The position numbers and the translations under genes are program-made. The notes below the pieces were generated by a model, which was given only the letters and a program-made list of their open reading frames with translations, was not told the DNA's origin and made no database searches. Shown piece by piece: positions 1 to 8,313 of a DNA stretch of 64,000 nucleotides (within the stretch, counting starts at the first letter, position 1; every line of letters begins with the position of its first letter). The stretch comes from Paludibacteraceae bacterium (lineage in GTDB: Bacteria > Bacteroidota > Bacteroidia > Bacteroidales > Paludibacteraceae): contig JAKSNP010000007.1 of NCBI GenBank assembly GCA_024399655.1, forward strand, positions 1 through 64,000. The letters run 5' to 3'.

Positions 1-43
1 CGATTATTAAGAAACCATATCAGTTAACGAGTAAACCTTTTTC

Positions 44-127
44 AGGACAAAGCAGGACAAAGCAAAATTTGTAGACAATTGGTAAATAAGATTGTAATAG
101 TCTAGCAATAGTCTAATAATAGTCTAG
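44..127. repeat. Short tandem repeats in the leader of the first gene
   Basis: A 10-bp unit (AGGACAAAGC) occurs twice back to back at 44-63. An 11-bp unit of the form NAATAGTCTAN occurs three times at 95-105, 106-116 and 117-127. ACGTAGA also occurs at 145 and 163. No gene is visible in 1-222 and no TAnnTTTG promoter was found here. The function is unknown; similar short-period repeats lie in other intergenic regions of this window. Confidence 0.7.
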
Positions 128-222
128 TAAAGAATGCACAATTAACGTAGATACAGACGCAAACGTAGACAGCCTGTTTTACTGATTGAATGGTTTGATA
201 AACCTTTTACAACAAATGAAGT

Positions 223-843
223 ATGAAAAGATTTTTTTTATTTCTCATCTGCGGATGGTCTCTTTCCGTGATGGCAACTGATATGGATTCTATTGCGGCA
301 AAGATTTCTCACTTTGAGGAGTTTGTATCCATGATTCAAGAAACACCGACATCTCCTGCTGAATGGTTAAAGACGTGGTCGATATACGATTGGCAACGAG
401 TGGAATATATGCCAAACGAAGACATTTATTGGTTTACGCAAGGTAGATACATGTTGACAATCTCGCAAGACGGAACGGATTGCGTTGTTCAAGCAGGGCC
501 TAGCACTATCGTTCGCGCACCTTGGCCAAGTACCAACCATATTTCTATTCCCCAACAGGAAATTCCGGATATTGATGGTGCTACTGAGATTGTAGAAGGA
601 GATGTTTATTTGGTGAATGATACGGTATATCTTTACCTATCAATGATTGGTAGTCAGGATTTTTCTGCTAAATCATACGGATGCAATTATGAAGATTTTG
701 ACGCAAATGTCACAGATTTTCCCGATACGGCTATACCTGAGCTTCCTATCCGTATGCCATCTTATAAAGTCATTGAGGATGGACAATTGGTCATTATCAA
801 GAATGGCATTCAATACAATGCAATAGGTGCAAAGATCCAATAA
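223..843 (+). CDS. Small secreted protein with RDG-type C-terminal tail
   Basis: A 206-residue protein that I do not recognise as a named family. Residues 1-18 form a signal peptide (MKRFFLFLICGWSLSVMA), so it is exported. The body is rich in Asp, Tyr and Pro and has no visible catalytic motif. The last about 25 residues (DGQLVIIKNGIQYNAIG) match the end of the 664-residue protein at 6218 and resemble that of the DUF4465 protein at 46612. I infer a sorting or anchoring tail related to T9SS C-terminal domains. It stands alone on the plus strand and ends in a hairpin terminator shared with the convergent gene. No clear promoter is visible; the leader carries tandem repeats. Confidence 0.75.
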   Translation: MKRFFLFLICGWSLSVMATDMDSIAAKISHFEEFVSMIQETPTSPAEWLKTWSIYDWQRVEYMPNEDIYWFTQGRYMLTISQDGTDCVVQAGPSTIVRAPWPSTNHISIPQQEIPDIDGATEIVEGDVYLVNDTVYLYLSMIGSQDFSAKSYGCNYEDFDANVTDFPDTAIPELPIRMPSYKVIEDGQLVIIKNGIQYNAIGAKIQ

Positions 844-868
844 ACGGTAGAAATATATTAAATATGCA

Positions 869-903
869 AAGGGTGTGCCGCCATATTACGACACACCCTT
901 CAT
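869..903. terminator. Rho-independent terminator between convergent genes
   Basis: A 9-bp stem (AAGGGTGTG / CACACCCTT) with a 14-base loop is followed by CATTTTTT. A-rich sequence on the other side means it could also stop the minus-strand gene ending at 939. Confidence 0.8.
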
Positions 904-938
904 TTTTTGATGAACAAAATGAGAACTATCGTCCTTAG

Positions 939-2264
939 CTACGGAAGGGTTTTCACCTGTTCCTCGGTTCGATGGAGATAGGGGGATTCGTTCTGATAGA
1001 TGTTCTTGATCGAATCACATACATGCAAGGGGTTTTTCAATAGAGGACGGGTGGAATAGAAACACTCGCCCGTTATCTCGGGTATAGTCCTGTTCAGATG
1101 CATCTGACGGACGATTTCGTTGCCTTTACGCCATGCGGCAGGCTGGTTTTCCGCACCCAACTTATAGCTGGCCATACCTATATACAAACGACAACGGGTT
1201 CCTTTCACCTGTTCGGCCCACCAACGGGCCAGCACTTCGTAATCCACATTGGATTTGCCGATCTCCCAATACAGTTGCGGCACCACATAATCGATCCATC
1301 CACGTCTGATCCAAAGCAGGATATCGGCATACAGGTCGTCGTAATTGCTCAGCCCGCGCGTAGCGCTTCCGGTGGAATCCACACTCATATTGCGCCATAT
1401 TCCGAACGGGGCTATACCGAACTGCACATGCGGATTGGTGGCACGGATGGTGTTGGATATGGCTTCTACGGTCAGATTCACATTGTCGCGACGCCAATCT
1501 TTGATATCCGTAAAACCGCGCGGGTCACGTTTGAAATCGGCCGCATCGGGGATTTTGGCATTGGCTGCGGGATAAGGATAGAAATAATCGTCCAGATGGA
1601 TGGCATCCACGGGATAACGGCACACTATATCTTCTATTACGCCGCATATCCAATCGCGCGTTTCGGGCAAAGCGGGATTGAAAAGCCATTGGTTGTCGTA
1701 TTTCCAAAACCACTCGGGATGCGCACGGAAGATATGATTATCGGCCAATTGCGACGTGGAAGTCCCCTTGAGCGTCATACGGAAAGGATTGAGCCATGCA
1801 TGCACCTCCATCTTGCGTTTGTGCGCTTCCCAACATACAAACATCAGAGGATCATAATGCGGAAACGAATCCTGAGTGCCCGTAAGCCAATGGCTGGGAG
1901 GCTCCATACCGCTTATATACAGAGCATCCGCCGTGGGCCTTACCTGAAAGACAATGGCGTTGATACCGATGCTCTTCAGCGAATCCAAAATGAAAATCAT
2001 CTCTTTTTTCTGCGCTTCGGCTGCCGCCACCGATTTCTCGGTAGGCCAATCGATATTGGCAACCGTAGCTATCCACGCTCCACGGAAAAACGTGGCGGGC
2101 TTACAGGTGACAGCCGTAGATTTCTCCGGGGAGAATTGGGGTTTGAGGTCGGATAGAACCGACTGCGCCGCTGCCGGCAACACTACAACCAGCACGAGCA
2201 ACAGCAACATGCTGCGCTTCGTCAGAGAAAGAGGAGTATGTAATTTATTCGGATATTTGGCCAT
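939..2264 (-). CDS. Glycoside-hydrolase-like GHL10 (DUF187/YngK-type) protein
   Basis: A 441-residue exported protein of the glycosyl-hydrolase-like 10 family, expected to be a TIM barrel acting on an unidentified polysaccharide in the envelope. FFRGAWIATVANIDWPT marks the start of the domain, and the conserved DAIHLDDYFYPYP block contains likely catalytic acids. The N terminus has a hydrophobic signal segment (MLLLLVLVVVLPAAAQ). I chose the ATG at 2264, which overlaps the end of recF by 20 bases; an in-frame ATG lies 24 bases further upstream and another at 2210, right before the signal segment. It is the last gene of a minus-strand run after the regulator and recF. The family is clear, the substrate is not. 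Confidence 0.85.
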   Translation of the reverse strand: MAKYPNKLHTPLSLTKRSMLLLLVLVVVLPAAAQSVLSDLKPQFSPEKSTAVTCKPATFFRGAWIATVANIDWPTEKSVAAAEAQKKEMIFILDSLKSIGINAIVFQVRPTADALYISGMEPPSHWLTGTQDSFPHYDPLMFVCWEAHKRKMEVHAWLNPFRMTLKGTSTSQLADNHIFRAHPEWFWKYDNQWLFNPALPETRDWICGVIEDIVCRYPVDAIHLDDYFYPYPAANAKIPDAADFKRDPRGFTDIKDWRRDNVNLTVEAISNTIRATNPHVQFGIAPFGIWRNMSVDSTGSATRGLSNYDDLYADILLWIRRGWIDYVVPQLYWEIGKSNVDYEVLARWWAEQVKGTRCRLYIGMASYKLGAENQPAAWRKGNEIVRQMHLNRTIPEITGECFYSTRPLLKNPLHVCDSIKNIYQNESPYLHRTEEQVKTLP

Positions 2265-3339
2265 TGTGTACATGGAATATTTTGGCATCGGTCACATCGC
2301 TCAGGATGTCCGTTAGATGCTGACGGTCGGTATCGGTTATGAAAATCTGTCCGAATCGCTCGGTACGTACCAGACGGATAATGCGCTCCACACGCTCCGA
2401 ATCCAGTTTGTCGAACACATCATCCAACAGCAGGATAGGTTTGCCCAGATAGAGCGACTGGGCCAGTTTCATCGATAGCAGATAGGTTTTCTGCTGCCCC
2501 TGACTCCCCACCCGTTTCAGAGGATAGCCCTGCAGCAGCATTTCCAGTTCGTCCTTATGCACGCCCTGGGATGTCCAACCTAATATCATATCGCGTGAGC
2601 GCGTACGGACGAAAGCCTCGCGGAGATCACGATCCTGCAATTGACTGATATAACGCAGACTCACCTGTTCGGCATCACCCGAGATATGGCGATATATCTC
2701 CTGGAATACGGGAACAAACGCCTCAATAAAGCGGCTACGGCATTGGTAGATATATTCGGCCGGGGGAATCATCTGCAATTCAAACACCTCCAAAAGGTCG
2801 TCGGGAACCACCTGACGGTCCTCGTATTGCTTGAGGAGGGCGTTACGCTGCTTGAGCAGGGCGTTGTAGTCGGTCAGGCATTCCAGATAACGGCGGTCCT
2901 GCTGCGAAATCACCACATTCATGAATCGGCGTCTTTCGTCACTCCCTTCGGCAATCAGTCCGCTATCTTCCGGACTGATCATCACCAGAGGCAGTCGTCC
3001 GATATGATCGATAAGACGTTTGTAGTCCTTCTTGCCGCAACGGAACTGTTTTTTCAGTCCGCGTTTGAGCCCGCAACTGATACTGACGCCTTCTTCCCCG
3101 TCTATCACCACATCCGTGTATTCGCCCTGCACCATCGCCATGGCTTCGTCGTGGGAGATATTCTGGCTGTCAGTCACATTGAAAGCCGACTTGGTGAAAC
3201 TCAAGAGGTGGATGGCATCCAATACATTGGTTTTGCCCTGTCCGTTGAGGCCTACCAGACAATTGAGTTTGTCGGCAAACACGAGATCCGCCTCACGGAT
3301 ATTCTTCCAATTCAATATATGGAGTTGATGCAGTTGCAC
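2245..3339 (-). CDS. recF: DNA replication and repair protein RecF
   Basis: A 364-residue SMC-like ATPase that helps load RecA at single-strand gaps. The Walker A motif is GLNGQGKT (residues 30-37), the ABC-type signature is in VGSQGQQKT, and the Walker B is ILLLDDVFDKLD near residue 310. Length is normal for RecF. It starts 88 bases after the sigma-54-type regulator on the same strand, and its end overlaps the next gene, so the three probably share a transcript. It is not next to dnaA, so it does not mark an origin here. Confidence 0.97.
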   Translation of the reverse strand: MQLHQLHILNWKNIREADLVFADKLNCLVGLNGQGKTNVLDAIHLLSFTKSAFNVTDSQNISHDEAMAMVQGEYTDVVIDGEEGVSISCGLKRGLKKQFRCGKKDYKRLIDHIGRLPLVMISPEDSGLIAEGSDERRRFMNVVISQQDRRYLECLTDYNALLKQRNALLKQYEDRQVVPDDLLEVFELQMIPPAEYIYQCRSRFIEAFVPVFQEIYRHISGDAEQVSLRYISQLQDRDLREAFVRTRSRDMILGWTSQGVHKDELEMLLQGYPLKRVGSQGQQKTYLLSMKLAQSLYLGKPILLLDDVFDKLDSERVERIIRLVRTERFGQIFITDTDRQHLTDILSDVTDAKIFHVHNGQISE

Positions 3340-3375
3340 GGTTCAGCAATGGGTAAAATCTAATCGGATAGGTCG

Positions 3376-3414
3376 AACGGCTGTCGGTAGAGTGTCGGGA
3401 GCGAGTCGGCCGTT
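3376..3414. repeat. Hairpin and GTGTCGG repeats between regulator and recF
   Basis: AACGGC (3376-3381) pairs with GCCGTT (3409-3414), enclosing GTCGGT, GTGTCGGGAG and GAGTCGG copies. The 12-mer GAGTGTCGGGAG recurs in reverse complement near 39800. It may be an intercistronic processing or partial termination site, or a member of a dispersed repeat family. Confidence 0.5.
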
Positions 3415-3426
3415 TGGTTGTTCTAT

Positions 3427-4590
3427 TTATGCAAAAATGGCTATGTCGTCAGCCGAAATCACGTCACCCGCCAGAATAATCAGGCGCTCCACCACATTAC
3501 GCAGTTCGCGGATATTGCCGGGCCATTTGCGTTGTTGCAGGGCTTCCAATGCTTCGGGAGTGAATTCCTTCACCTTGCAGTTTTGTTCTTCGGCGATGAT
3601 ATTGGCGAAGTGCTCCACCAAAGCGGGGATATCCTCCACGCGGTCTTCCAATTTGGGTACATGAACGGGAATCACATTGAGGCGATGGTAGAGGTCCTCG
3701 CGGAAATTCTTGTTGATGATCTCCTGCGGCAGGTCCTTGTTGGTGGCGGCAATCACGCGAACATTCACTTTGATCGCCTTGTCGCTGCCCACACGCGTTA
3801 TTTCGCTTTCCTGCAGAGCGCGGAGCACTTTGGTCTGTGCTGCCATCGACATATCGCCTATCTCGTCCAGGAAAAGCGTACCTCCGTCAGCCTGTTCAAA
3901 TTTGCCGGCACGGTCCTTGATGGCACCCGTAAACGAACCTTTCATGTGTCCGAAAAGTTCGGACTCGATCAGTTCGCTCGGTATGGCGGCACAGTTCACT
4001 TCAATCAGAGGCTTGTCGGCACGCGGCGAAAGCTGGTGGAGCAGACGGGCCACCACTTCCTTGCCGGTTCCGTTATCACCCGTAATCAGGCAACGGGCCT
4101 CCGTGGGAGCCACTTTTTCGATAATCTGACGAACATGTTCGATGGCGGGGGACGAACCGATCATCTGATTCATTTGGCCCGCTTTGCGCTTGAGGTTGGA
4201 TATCTCTTCGTTCTTGCTCTTGATCTCTTCTTTCTGAGTCTTCGATTCCAGGGCGTTCTTGGTGGTTACCAACAGACGGTTGAGGTCGATCGGTTTGGTA
4301 AGGAAATCATACGCACCGTGTTTGAGTGCATCCACGGCCATATCGATATTGCCGTGACCCGAAATCATCACGACAGGACAGGTTCCTGCCAGCTGATCCA
4401 GCACTTCCGTTCCGTCCATATTAGGCATCTTGACATCAGTATATACCAGGTCGTATTGGTTTTCACGCGCCTTACTGACGCCTACCGCGCCGTCTTCGGC
4501 CAAATCGACCGTATATCCTTCAAACTCCAGAATTTCCTTGAGCGTATTGCGGATGGCACGCTCGTCATCTATTACCAGTATCTTTGCCAT
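3427..4590 (-). CDS. NtrC-family response regulator lacking the Fis domain
   Basis: A 387-residue two-domain protein: a receiver domain (residues 1 to about 120, phospho-acceptor Asp52 in YTDVKMP, acidic pair D8-D9) followed by a sigma-54-interaction AAA+ domain. The AAA+ part has Walker A GDNGTGKE, a GSFTGA loop (usual form GAFTGA) and Walker B GGTLFLDEIGD. It ends directly after the AAA+ lid (WPGNIRELRNVVERLIIL), with no helix-turn-helix, so it probably activates sigma-54 promoters without sequence-specific binding or with a partner. The ATG at 4590 was chosen because MAKILVIDDE is the canonical start. A sigma-ABfr promoter lies 30 bases upstream. No histidine kinase gene is adjacent. Confidence 0.92.
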   Translation of the reverse strand: MAKILVIDDERAIRNTLKEILEFEGYTVDLAEDGAVGVSKARENQYDLVYTDVKMPNMDGTEVLDQLAGTCPVVMISGHGNIDMAVDALKHGAYDFLTKPIDLNRLLVTTKNALESKTQKEEIKSKNEEISNLKRKAGQMNQMIGSSPAIEHVRQIIEKVAPTEARCLITGDNGTGKEVVARLLHQLSPRADKPLIEVNCAAIPSELIESELFGHMKGSFTGAIKDRAGKFEQADGGTLFLDEIGDMSMAAQTKVLRALQESEITRVGSDKAIKVNVRVIAATNKDLPQEIINKNFREDLYHRLNVIPVHVPKLEDRVEDIPALVEHFANIIAEEQNCKVKEFTPEALEALQQRKWPGNIRELRNVVERLIILAGDVISADDIAIFA

Positions 4591-4620
4591 AAGGTGTAAA
4601 AGTTTTATCGAAAAAACGTG

Positions 4621-4652
4621 CAAAATTACAAATAAATTTTGGTATTCGCAAA
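4621..4652 (-). promoter_or_regulatory. Sigma-ABfr promoter of the NtrC-like regulator
   Basis: On the minus strand TTTG (4649-4652), 20 bases, TAATTTTG (4621-4628). The -33 box lies inside the divergent plus promoter, so the two cannot easily be occupied together. Confidence 0.8.
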
Positions 4653-4668
4653 TTTATTAGTATCTTTG
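4638..4668 (+). promoter_or_regulatory. Sigma-ABfr promoter of the poly-Asp protein
   Basis: TTTG (4638-4641), 19 bases, TATCTTTG (4661-4668), 27 bases before the ATG at 4696. It overlaps the divergent promoter. Confidence 0.85.
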
Positions 4669-4695
4669 CAGAAATTTTTAAAATTAAAAAGCAAA

Positions 4696-6192
4696 ATGAA
4701 GAAGATTTTCACCACTACCACGTTGCTGATGTTGTTTTTTGTGCTAAATGCACAAACATTCAATTATAACAGCGACGGGACTCAAACTCAAACCATCAAC
4801 GGCATCTCCGTTACTTTGGCCAAAGGCTCGGGAAGCAACGACCCCACTTTCTACACCAATTTCAACACCAACGAACCCGAAATGCGCCTCTATGCAGGCA
4901 ATACGATTACCGTAAGCGGCACCTCCGTCACTTCAGTGGACATGACCTTCACCAAGCAGAGCTCCAAATCCTACGCTTCGCTGAGCGCCGGAACGGGAAC
5001 GCTGGTTTCCGGAGGATCCTCCACCGCCAACGACGATGCCAAAGTCGATCATTGGACCGGTTCGGGCAGCCAGGTGGTATTCACCATGGGTTCGTCCGGA
5101 CAACGCATCATCAAGAAAGTGGTGGTTAACGGACAAGGAACCACCGACGATGATGACGACGATGACGATGATGACGACGATGACGACGATCATCCCGCCA
5201 CGCTGGATACGGCTTACGTCTATTCCGAACCCACTTTGGTCAGTTCTCCCGACTCGCTGGGCAGCAACAAAACTTACAGCTTTATCGTCAACAATATCGA
5301 AGTAAGTTGCACCACCGGTGCCGTCTACCCCAACTATTTCGGCTGCAACGCCGGTGCCGACATCACCTTTACCGCCACCCGTCCGATCAAGGCCATCGTC
5401 ATCAACGGCTACGTGAAAAAAGATTTTGACGCTGATGTCAACCATGGCGATATCGAATATGTGGACGCCTTTGACGACGCCGTAGAAGCCGACCCAGTGG
5501 TCATCATTAAAGACATCAACTCCACCAGCGTGACCGTAAGCTGCGTAAAACAGATGAGATGCTATGAAGTGGAAGTGTATTTCGTGGCCAATCCCGACGT
5601 CACTTTGGGAGGCGGCGGCAGCGATTATTACAACTACGATTACGAGCCCACCACCCCCACTCAACTCAACATCACGTTCGACGATATGGAGATTTACGAC
5701 TTTGTGGCTGATTATCAAGTGGCTGAACTCTATTTCACCGGCGACGACTACGAGATGGACCTGATGTTCAACCTCACTTCCGCCGACGAGGATCATATCG
5801 TTCCCGCAGGCACCTATCCTATCGACGACTCGATGCTCAACCTTACCGTACAGGCTTCTCCCGGCGGCGACGACGAGATGGACTATCCTTCGGTAATCCT
5901 GACTGATTTCGAAGAATACGACGGCTATTACTACTACAACACGGCCTATTACCTGAGAAGCGGAAACGTAGTGGTGAGCCATAGCCCGGAAGGCAGCACC
6001 GTCGAAGTGAACGCCACTACCTATTACGGCACTACCGTACATGCCGTATGGACCGACATCAGCGGCTCCACCGCCCTTGAAACCACCACCGCAACCCCTG
6101 CAAGCAACGGCAGATACAATGTATTGGGCCAACGCGTCAACGGCAACTATCGCGGCATCGTCATCATTGACGGACAAAAGAAACTGCAATAA
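4696..6192 (+). CDS. Secreted poly-aspartate protein with T9SS type A-like tail
   Basis: A 498-residue exported protein with no family I can name. A signal peptide (residues 1-18, ending VLNAQ) is followed by a beta-rich region. A run of 15 Asp (residues 151-165) works as an acidic linker and may bind calcium. A second beta-rich region contains Tyr/Asp-rich stretches. The end (GRYNVLGQRV, then RGIVIIDGQKKLQ) fits the T9SS type A sorting signal, so surface export by T9SS is inferred. The ATG at 4696 was chosen over an upstream one because it begins the signal peptide and follows the promoter. It is followed after 25 bases by another secreted protein, probably in one operon. Confidence 0.8.
   Translation: MKKIFTTTTLLMLFFVLNAQTFNYNSDGTQTQTINGISVTLAKGSGSNDPTFYTNFNTNEPEMRLYAGNTITVSGTSVTSVDMTFTKQSSKSYASLSAGTGTLVSGGSSTANDDAKVDHWTGSGSQVVFTMGSSGQRIIKKVVVNGQGTTDDDDDDDDDDDDDDDHPATLDTAYVYSEPTLVSSPDSLGSNKTYSFIVNNIEVSCTTGAVYPNYFGCNAGADITFTATRPIKAIVINGYVKKDFDADVNHGDIEYVDAFDDAVEADPVVIIKDINSTSVTVSCVKQMRCYEVEVYFVANPDVTLGGGGSDYYNYDYEPTTPTQLNITFDDMEIYDFVADYQVAELYFTGDDYEMDLMFNLTSADEDHIVPAGTYPIDDSMLNLTVQASPGGDDEMDYPSVILTDFEEYDGYYYYNTAYYLRSGNVVVSHSPEGSTVEVNATTYYGTTVHAVWTDISGSTALETTTATPASNGRYNVLGQRVNGNYRGIVIIDGQKKLQ
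5146..5190 (+). repeat. GAY trinucleotide microsatellite
   Basis: Fifteen consecutive GAC/GAT codons encode the Asp run. Length change in whole codons would alter linker length without breaking the frame. Confidence 0.9.
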
Positions 6193-6217
6193 TTAAGTAA
6201 GACCAAATATCCATTTT

Positions 6218-8212
6218 ATGAAAAAGATTTTCTCTCTTCTAACCGTATTGGCCCTCGCATTGACGGTCAATGCACGCGTTGTGACCTGGGATTTCACCAA
6301 CGCTTCTTTCTTGCGTGATACACTGGGTCTCACCCTTCCCGCCGATGGCCAAGCCACCAACCTCAGCGGCGTTACATTGAGTTATCAAGGCATCACCATT
6401 TCGTTTGTAAAAGTGGCCAAAACCGACAACCGTATCTGGAACGGCAGCGGAAGCTACGACCTCCGTATGTATACCAACAGTACGATGACTATCGCCTGCG
6501 CCGACGAACCCATCACCGGTATCACCATGAGCGGAGCCGCTACCGCTTTCAACGAATTGACCGCAGGGTCATGGACCGGCTCGAGCAACAGCGTCACCTT
6601 CACCGCCAATGCTACCTGTAAGATATCGAAAATAGTGGTAACCATCGACGAGACTCCCGTCATCTGGACTCCCGACACCATCACGGTAAGCGAAGCAATC
6701 GCTTTGGTGGACCAACAGGACGACCACAACCACTATGTAATCGGCGTGGTTGTTTCCGATCCGTGGAACGCCTACAATTCCTTCCCCGGTCTGGCTTCTT
6801 TCAATATGGTGGACGGCACCAACAGCAGCGACACCATTCAGGCTTTCAACGTGGGTAAAGGCGACATAGGTACCAAATTCCAAACCGAAGACGAAGCCAA
6901 AGACATGATTCATGTAGGCGATACCGTTCTCGTATTCGCCAGCGCCCTCAGCTACTTTGAAGCCAAAAAACTCTACGAAATCAACGGCGGTTATTTCGAC
7001 TCAGTGATTGGCGAAGCCGCTATGACTCAACTTGAATATACTTTTGCGGAAGCCCTCTATCTCGGTCAGGACGAGAACGGCAAATACGACTGGCAGGTCA
7101 ACCTGCTGGAAGAAGAGGACGGAGATCCTGCCGTAACGATGCTCTTCAGCAACAAGAAAGAACACGGTATCGCAGGCAGATACACACTTGACAGCACCAC
7201 CGTAGTGGCAGGAGAATCGGTCGTATCCGGTTCGCTCAACATCACCTACGCTCAAGCAGGCGAAGTTTACAATCAATACAATCTGGAGGCTATCGTACAG
7301 ATCGACAGCGTCATGTACCGCATCTCCAACACCTATGAAATGCCCGCCTATACAGCAGGCTATGCAGCTCCCTATTCCTTGAGCGACGACGTTCCTTATG
7401 TTCCACAAGAAGGTGACACCATCACTTGTGCTCAAGCTGCCGACTATGCTCTCAATACTTTGGCAGAAGGCACTACAGCCGACTTCAGCGTAACCGTAAT
7501 CGGTTATGTAACCTCAACCGACGGTGTTGTAAGCAAAGGTCAACAGGTATTCTGGATGAGCGACGAAAAAGGCAGCACCAAAACTCTGCAAGCTTATTGG
7601 GCCAACCTGCCCGACGGCATCACCCCCATCCCCGTTGACGCCAAAGTGGCTCTTACCGGCAAACTGATGAACTTCAGCGGCAAGACGGCCGAAATCAAAA
7701 ACGGCGACATCGTCATTCTGGAAGGCGGCAACAAACCCGTTGACAGAGACCTGAATTTCCAACCCGTACCCGAAGATGCCATCAGCATAGCTGAAGCAAT
7801 GGCCAAAGGTCAGGCCCTGGCCGACAACACCACCGACGAAACGGAAGTGACCGTAGTGGGCTATATAGGGAAAGTGGCATTCCAAACCGCCAACGACACC
7901 GCATCCTGGTATATGTGCGATGCCATTACGGGCGAGACCTTCTTCGAATTTGAAGCCTACAAGTGCGCTATCGACAATTATATCCAAGCAGGCGACTATG
8001 TATTCGTAACCGGCAAGATCACCAAATACGTGGGCGAAAAAGGCACTACCATCGAAATCAAATACGGTCAGGCCTACTTCGCAGAAGCCGCTACGGCTAT
8101 CGACCAAACCGCTGCCGAGCGCGAGAACAACAGCATCAAACGCATCATCAACGGTCAACTCGTCATCTTGCGGGACGGCAAGACGTACAGCGTAACCGGC
8201 GTTGAATTATAG
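6218..8212 (+). CDS. Secreted protein with three OB-fold-like (DUF6359-like) repeats
   Basis: A 664-residue exported protein; signal peptide residues 1-19 (ending VNARV). Three similar segments each begin with a stretch of the type (I)(T/S)xAxAxAL and continue into a VxVxGYV strand: about residues 153-250 (ITVSEAIAL, VIGVVV), 397-500 (ITCAQAADYAL, VTVIGYV) and 520-635 (ISIAEAMAK, VTVVGYI). This pattern is that of DUF6359-type OB folds in Bacteroidales secreted proteins; the ligand is unknown. The C terminus (NGQLVILRDGKTYSVTG) is the same tail as in the protein at 223. It is cotranscribed with the preceding gene and followed by a strong terminator. Confidence 0.78.
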   Translation: MKKIFSLLTVLALALTVNARVVTWDFTNASFLRDTLGLTLPADGQATNLSGVTLSYQGITISFVKVAKTDNRIWNGSGSYDLRMYTNSTMTIACADEPITGITMSGAATAFNELTAGSWTGSSNSVTFTANATCKISKIVVTIDETPVIWTPDTITVSEAIALVDQQDDHNHYVIGVVVSDPWNAYNSFPGLASFNMVDGTNSSDTIQAFNVGKGDIGTKFQTEDEAKDMIHVGDTVLVFASALSYFEAKKLYEINGGYFDSVIGEAAMTQLEYTFAEALYLGQDENGKYDWQVNLLEEEDGDPAVTMLFSNKKEHGIAGRYTLDSTTVVAGESVVSGSLNITYAQAGEVYNQYNLEAIVQIDSVMYRISNTYEMPAYTAGYAAPYSLSDDVPYVPQEGDTITCAQAADYALNTLAEGTTADFSVTVIGYVTSTDGVVSKGQQVFWMSDEKGSTKTLQAYWANLPDGITPIPVDAKVALTGKLMNFSGKTAEIKNGDIVILEGGNKPVDRDLNFQPVPEDAISIAEAMAKGQALADNTTDETEVTVVGYIGKVAFQTANDTASWYMCDAITGETFFEFEAYKCAIDNYIQAGDYVFVTGKITKYVGEKGTTIEIKYGQAYFAEAATAIDQTAAERENNSIKRIINGQLVILRDGKTYSVTGVEL

Positions 8213-8230
8213 GCTTTAGCCTACATAGAG

Positions 8231-8260
8231 AAAAAAGTGGCCTCCGGGTCACTTTTTTTT
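8231..8260 (+). terminator. Rho-independent terminator
   Basis: AAAAAGTG and CACTTTTT flank a short GC-rich loop (CCTCCGGG region) and end in a run of T. It closes the two-gene unit 4696-8212. Confidence 0.85.
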
Positions 8261-8289
8261 GCATATTCCAAAAAAAAGCAGTATCTTTG
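8258..8289 (+). promoter_or_regulatory. Sigma-ABfr promoter of the polysaccharide export genes
   Basis: TTTG (8258-8261), 20 bases, TATCTTTG (8282-8289); it directly abuts the preceding terminator, and the ATG is 24 bases downstream. Confidence 0.85.
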
Positions 8290-8313
8290 CAGCGATTTTA
8301 ATATTGGAATAAT

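Noticed and set aside
1098..2156. Long plus-strand open frame of 352 codons
   Set aside because: It lies opposite the GHL10 gene, lacks any recognisable motif and is a shadow frame.
3418..4599. Long plus-strand open frame of 393 codons opposite the NtrC-like gene
   Set aside because: Shadow of a gene with clear receiver and AAA+ motifs.
4933..6189. Long minus-strand open frame of 418 codons
   Set aside because: Antisense of the poly-Asp protein; its Val/Ile-rich composition mirrors the Asp/Asn-rich sense codons.
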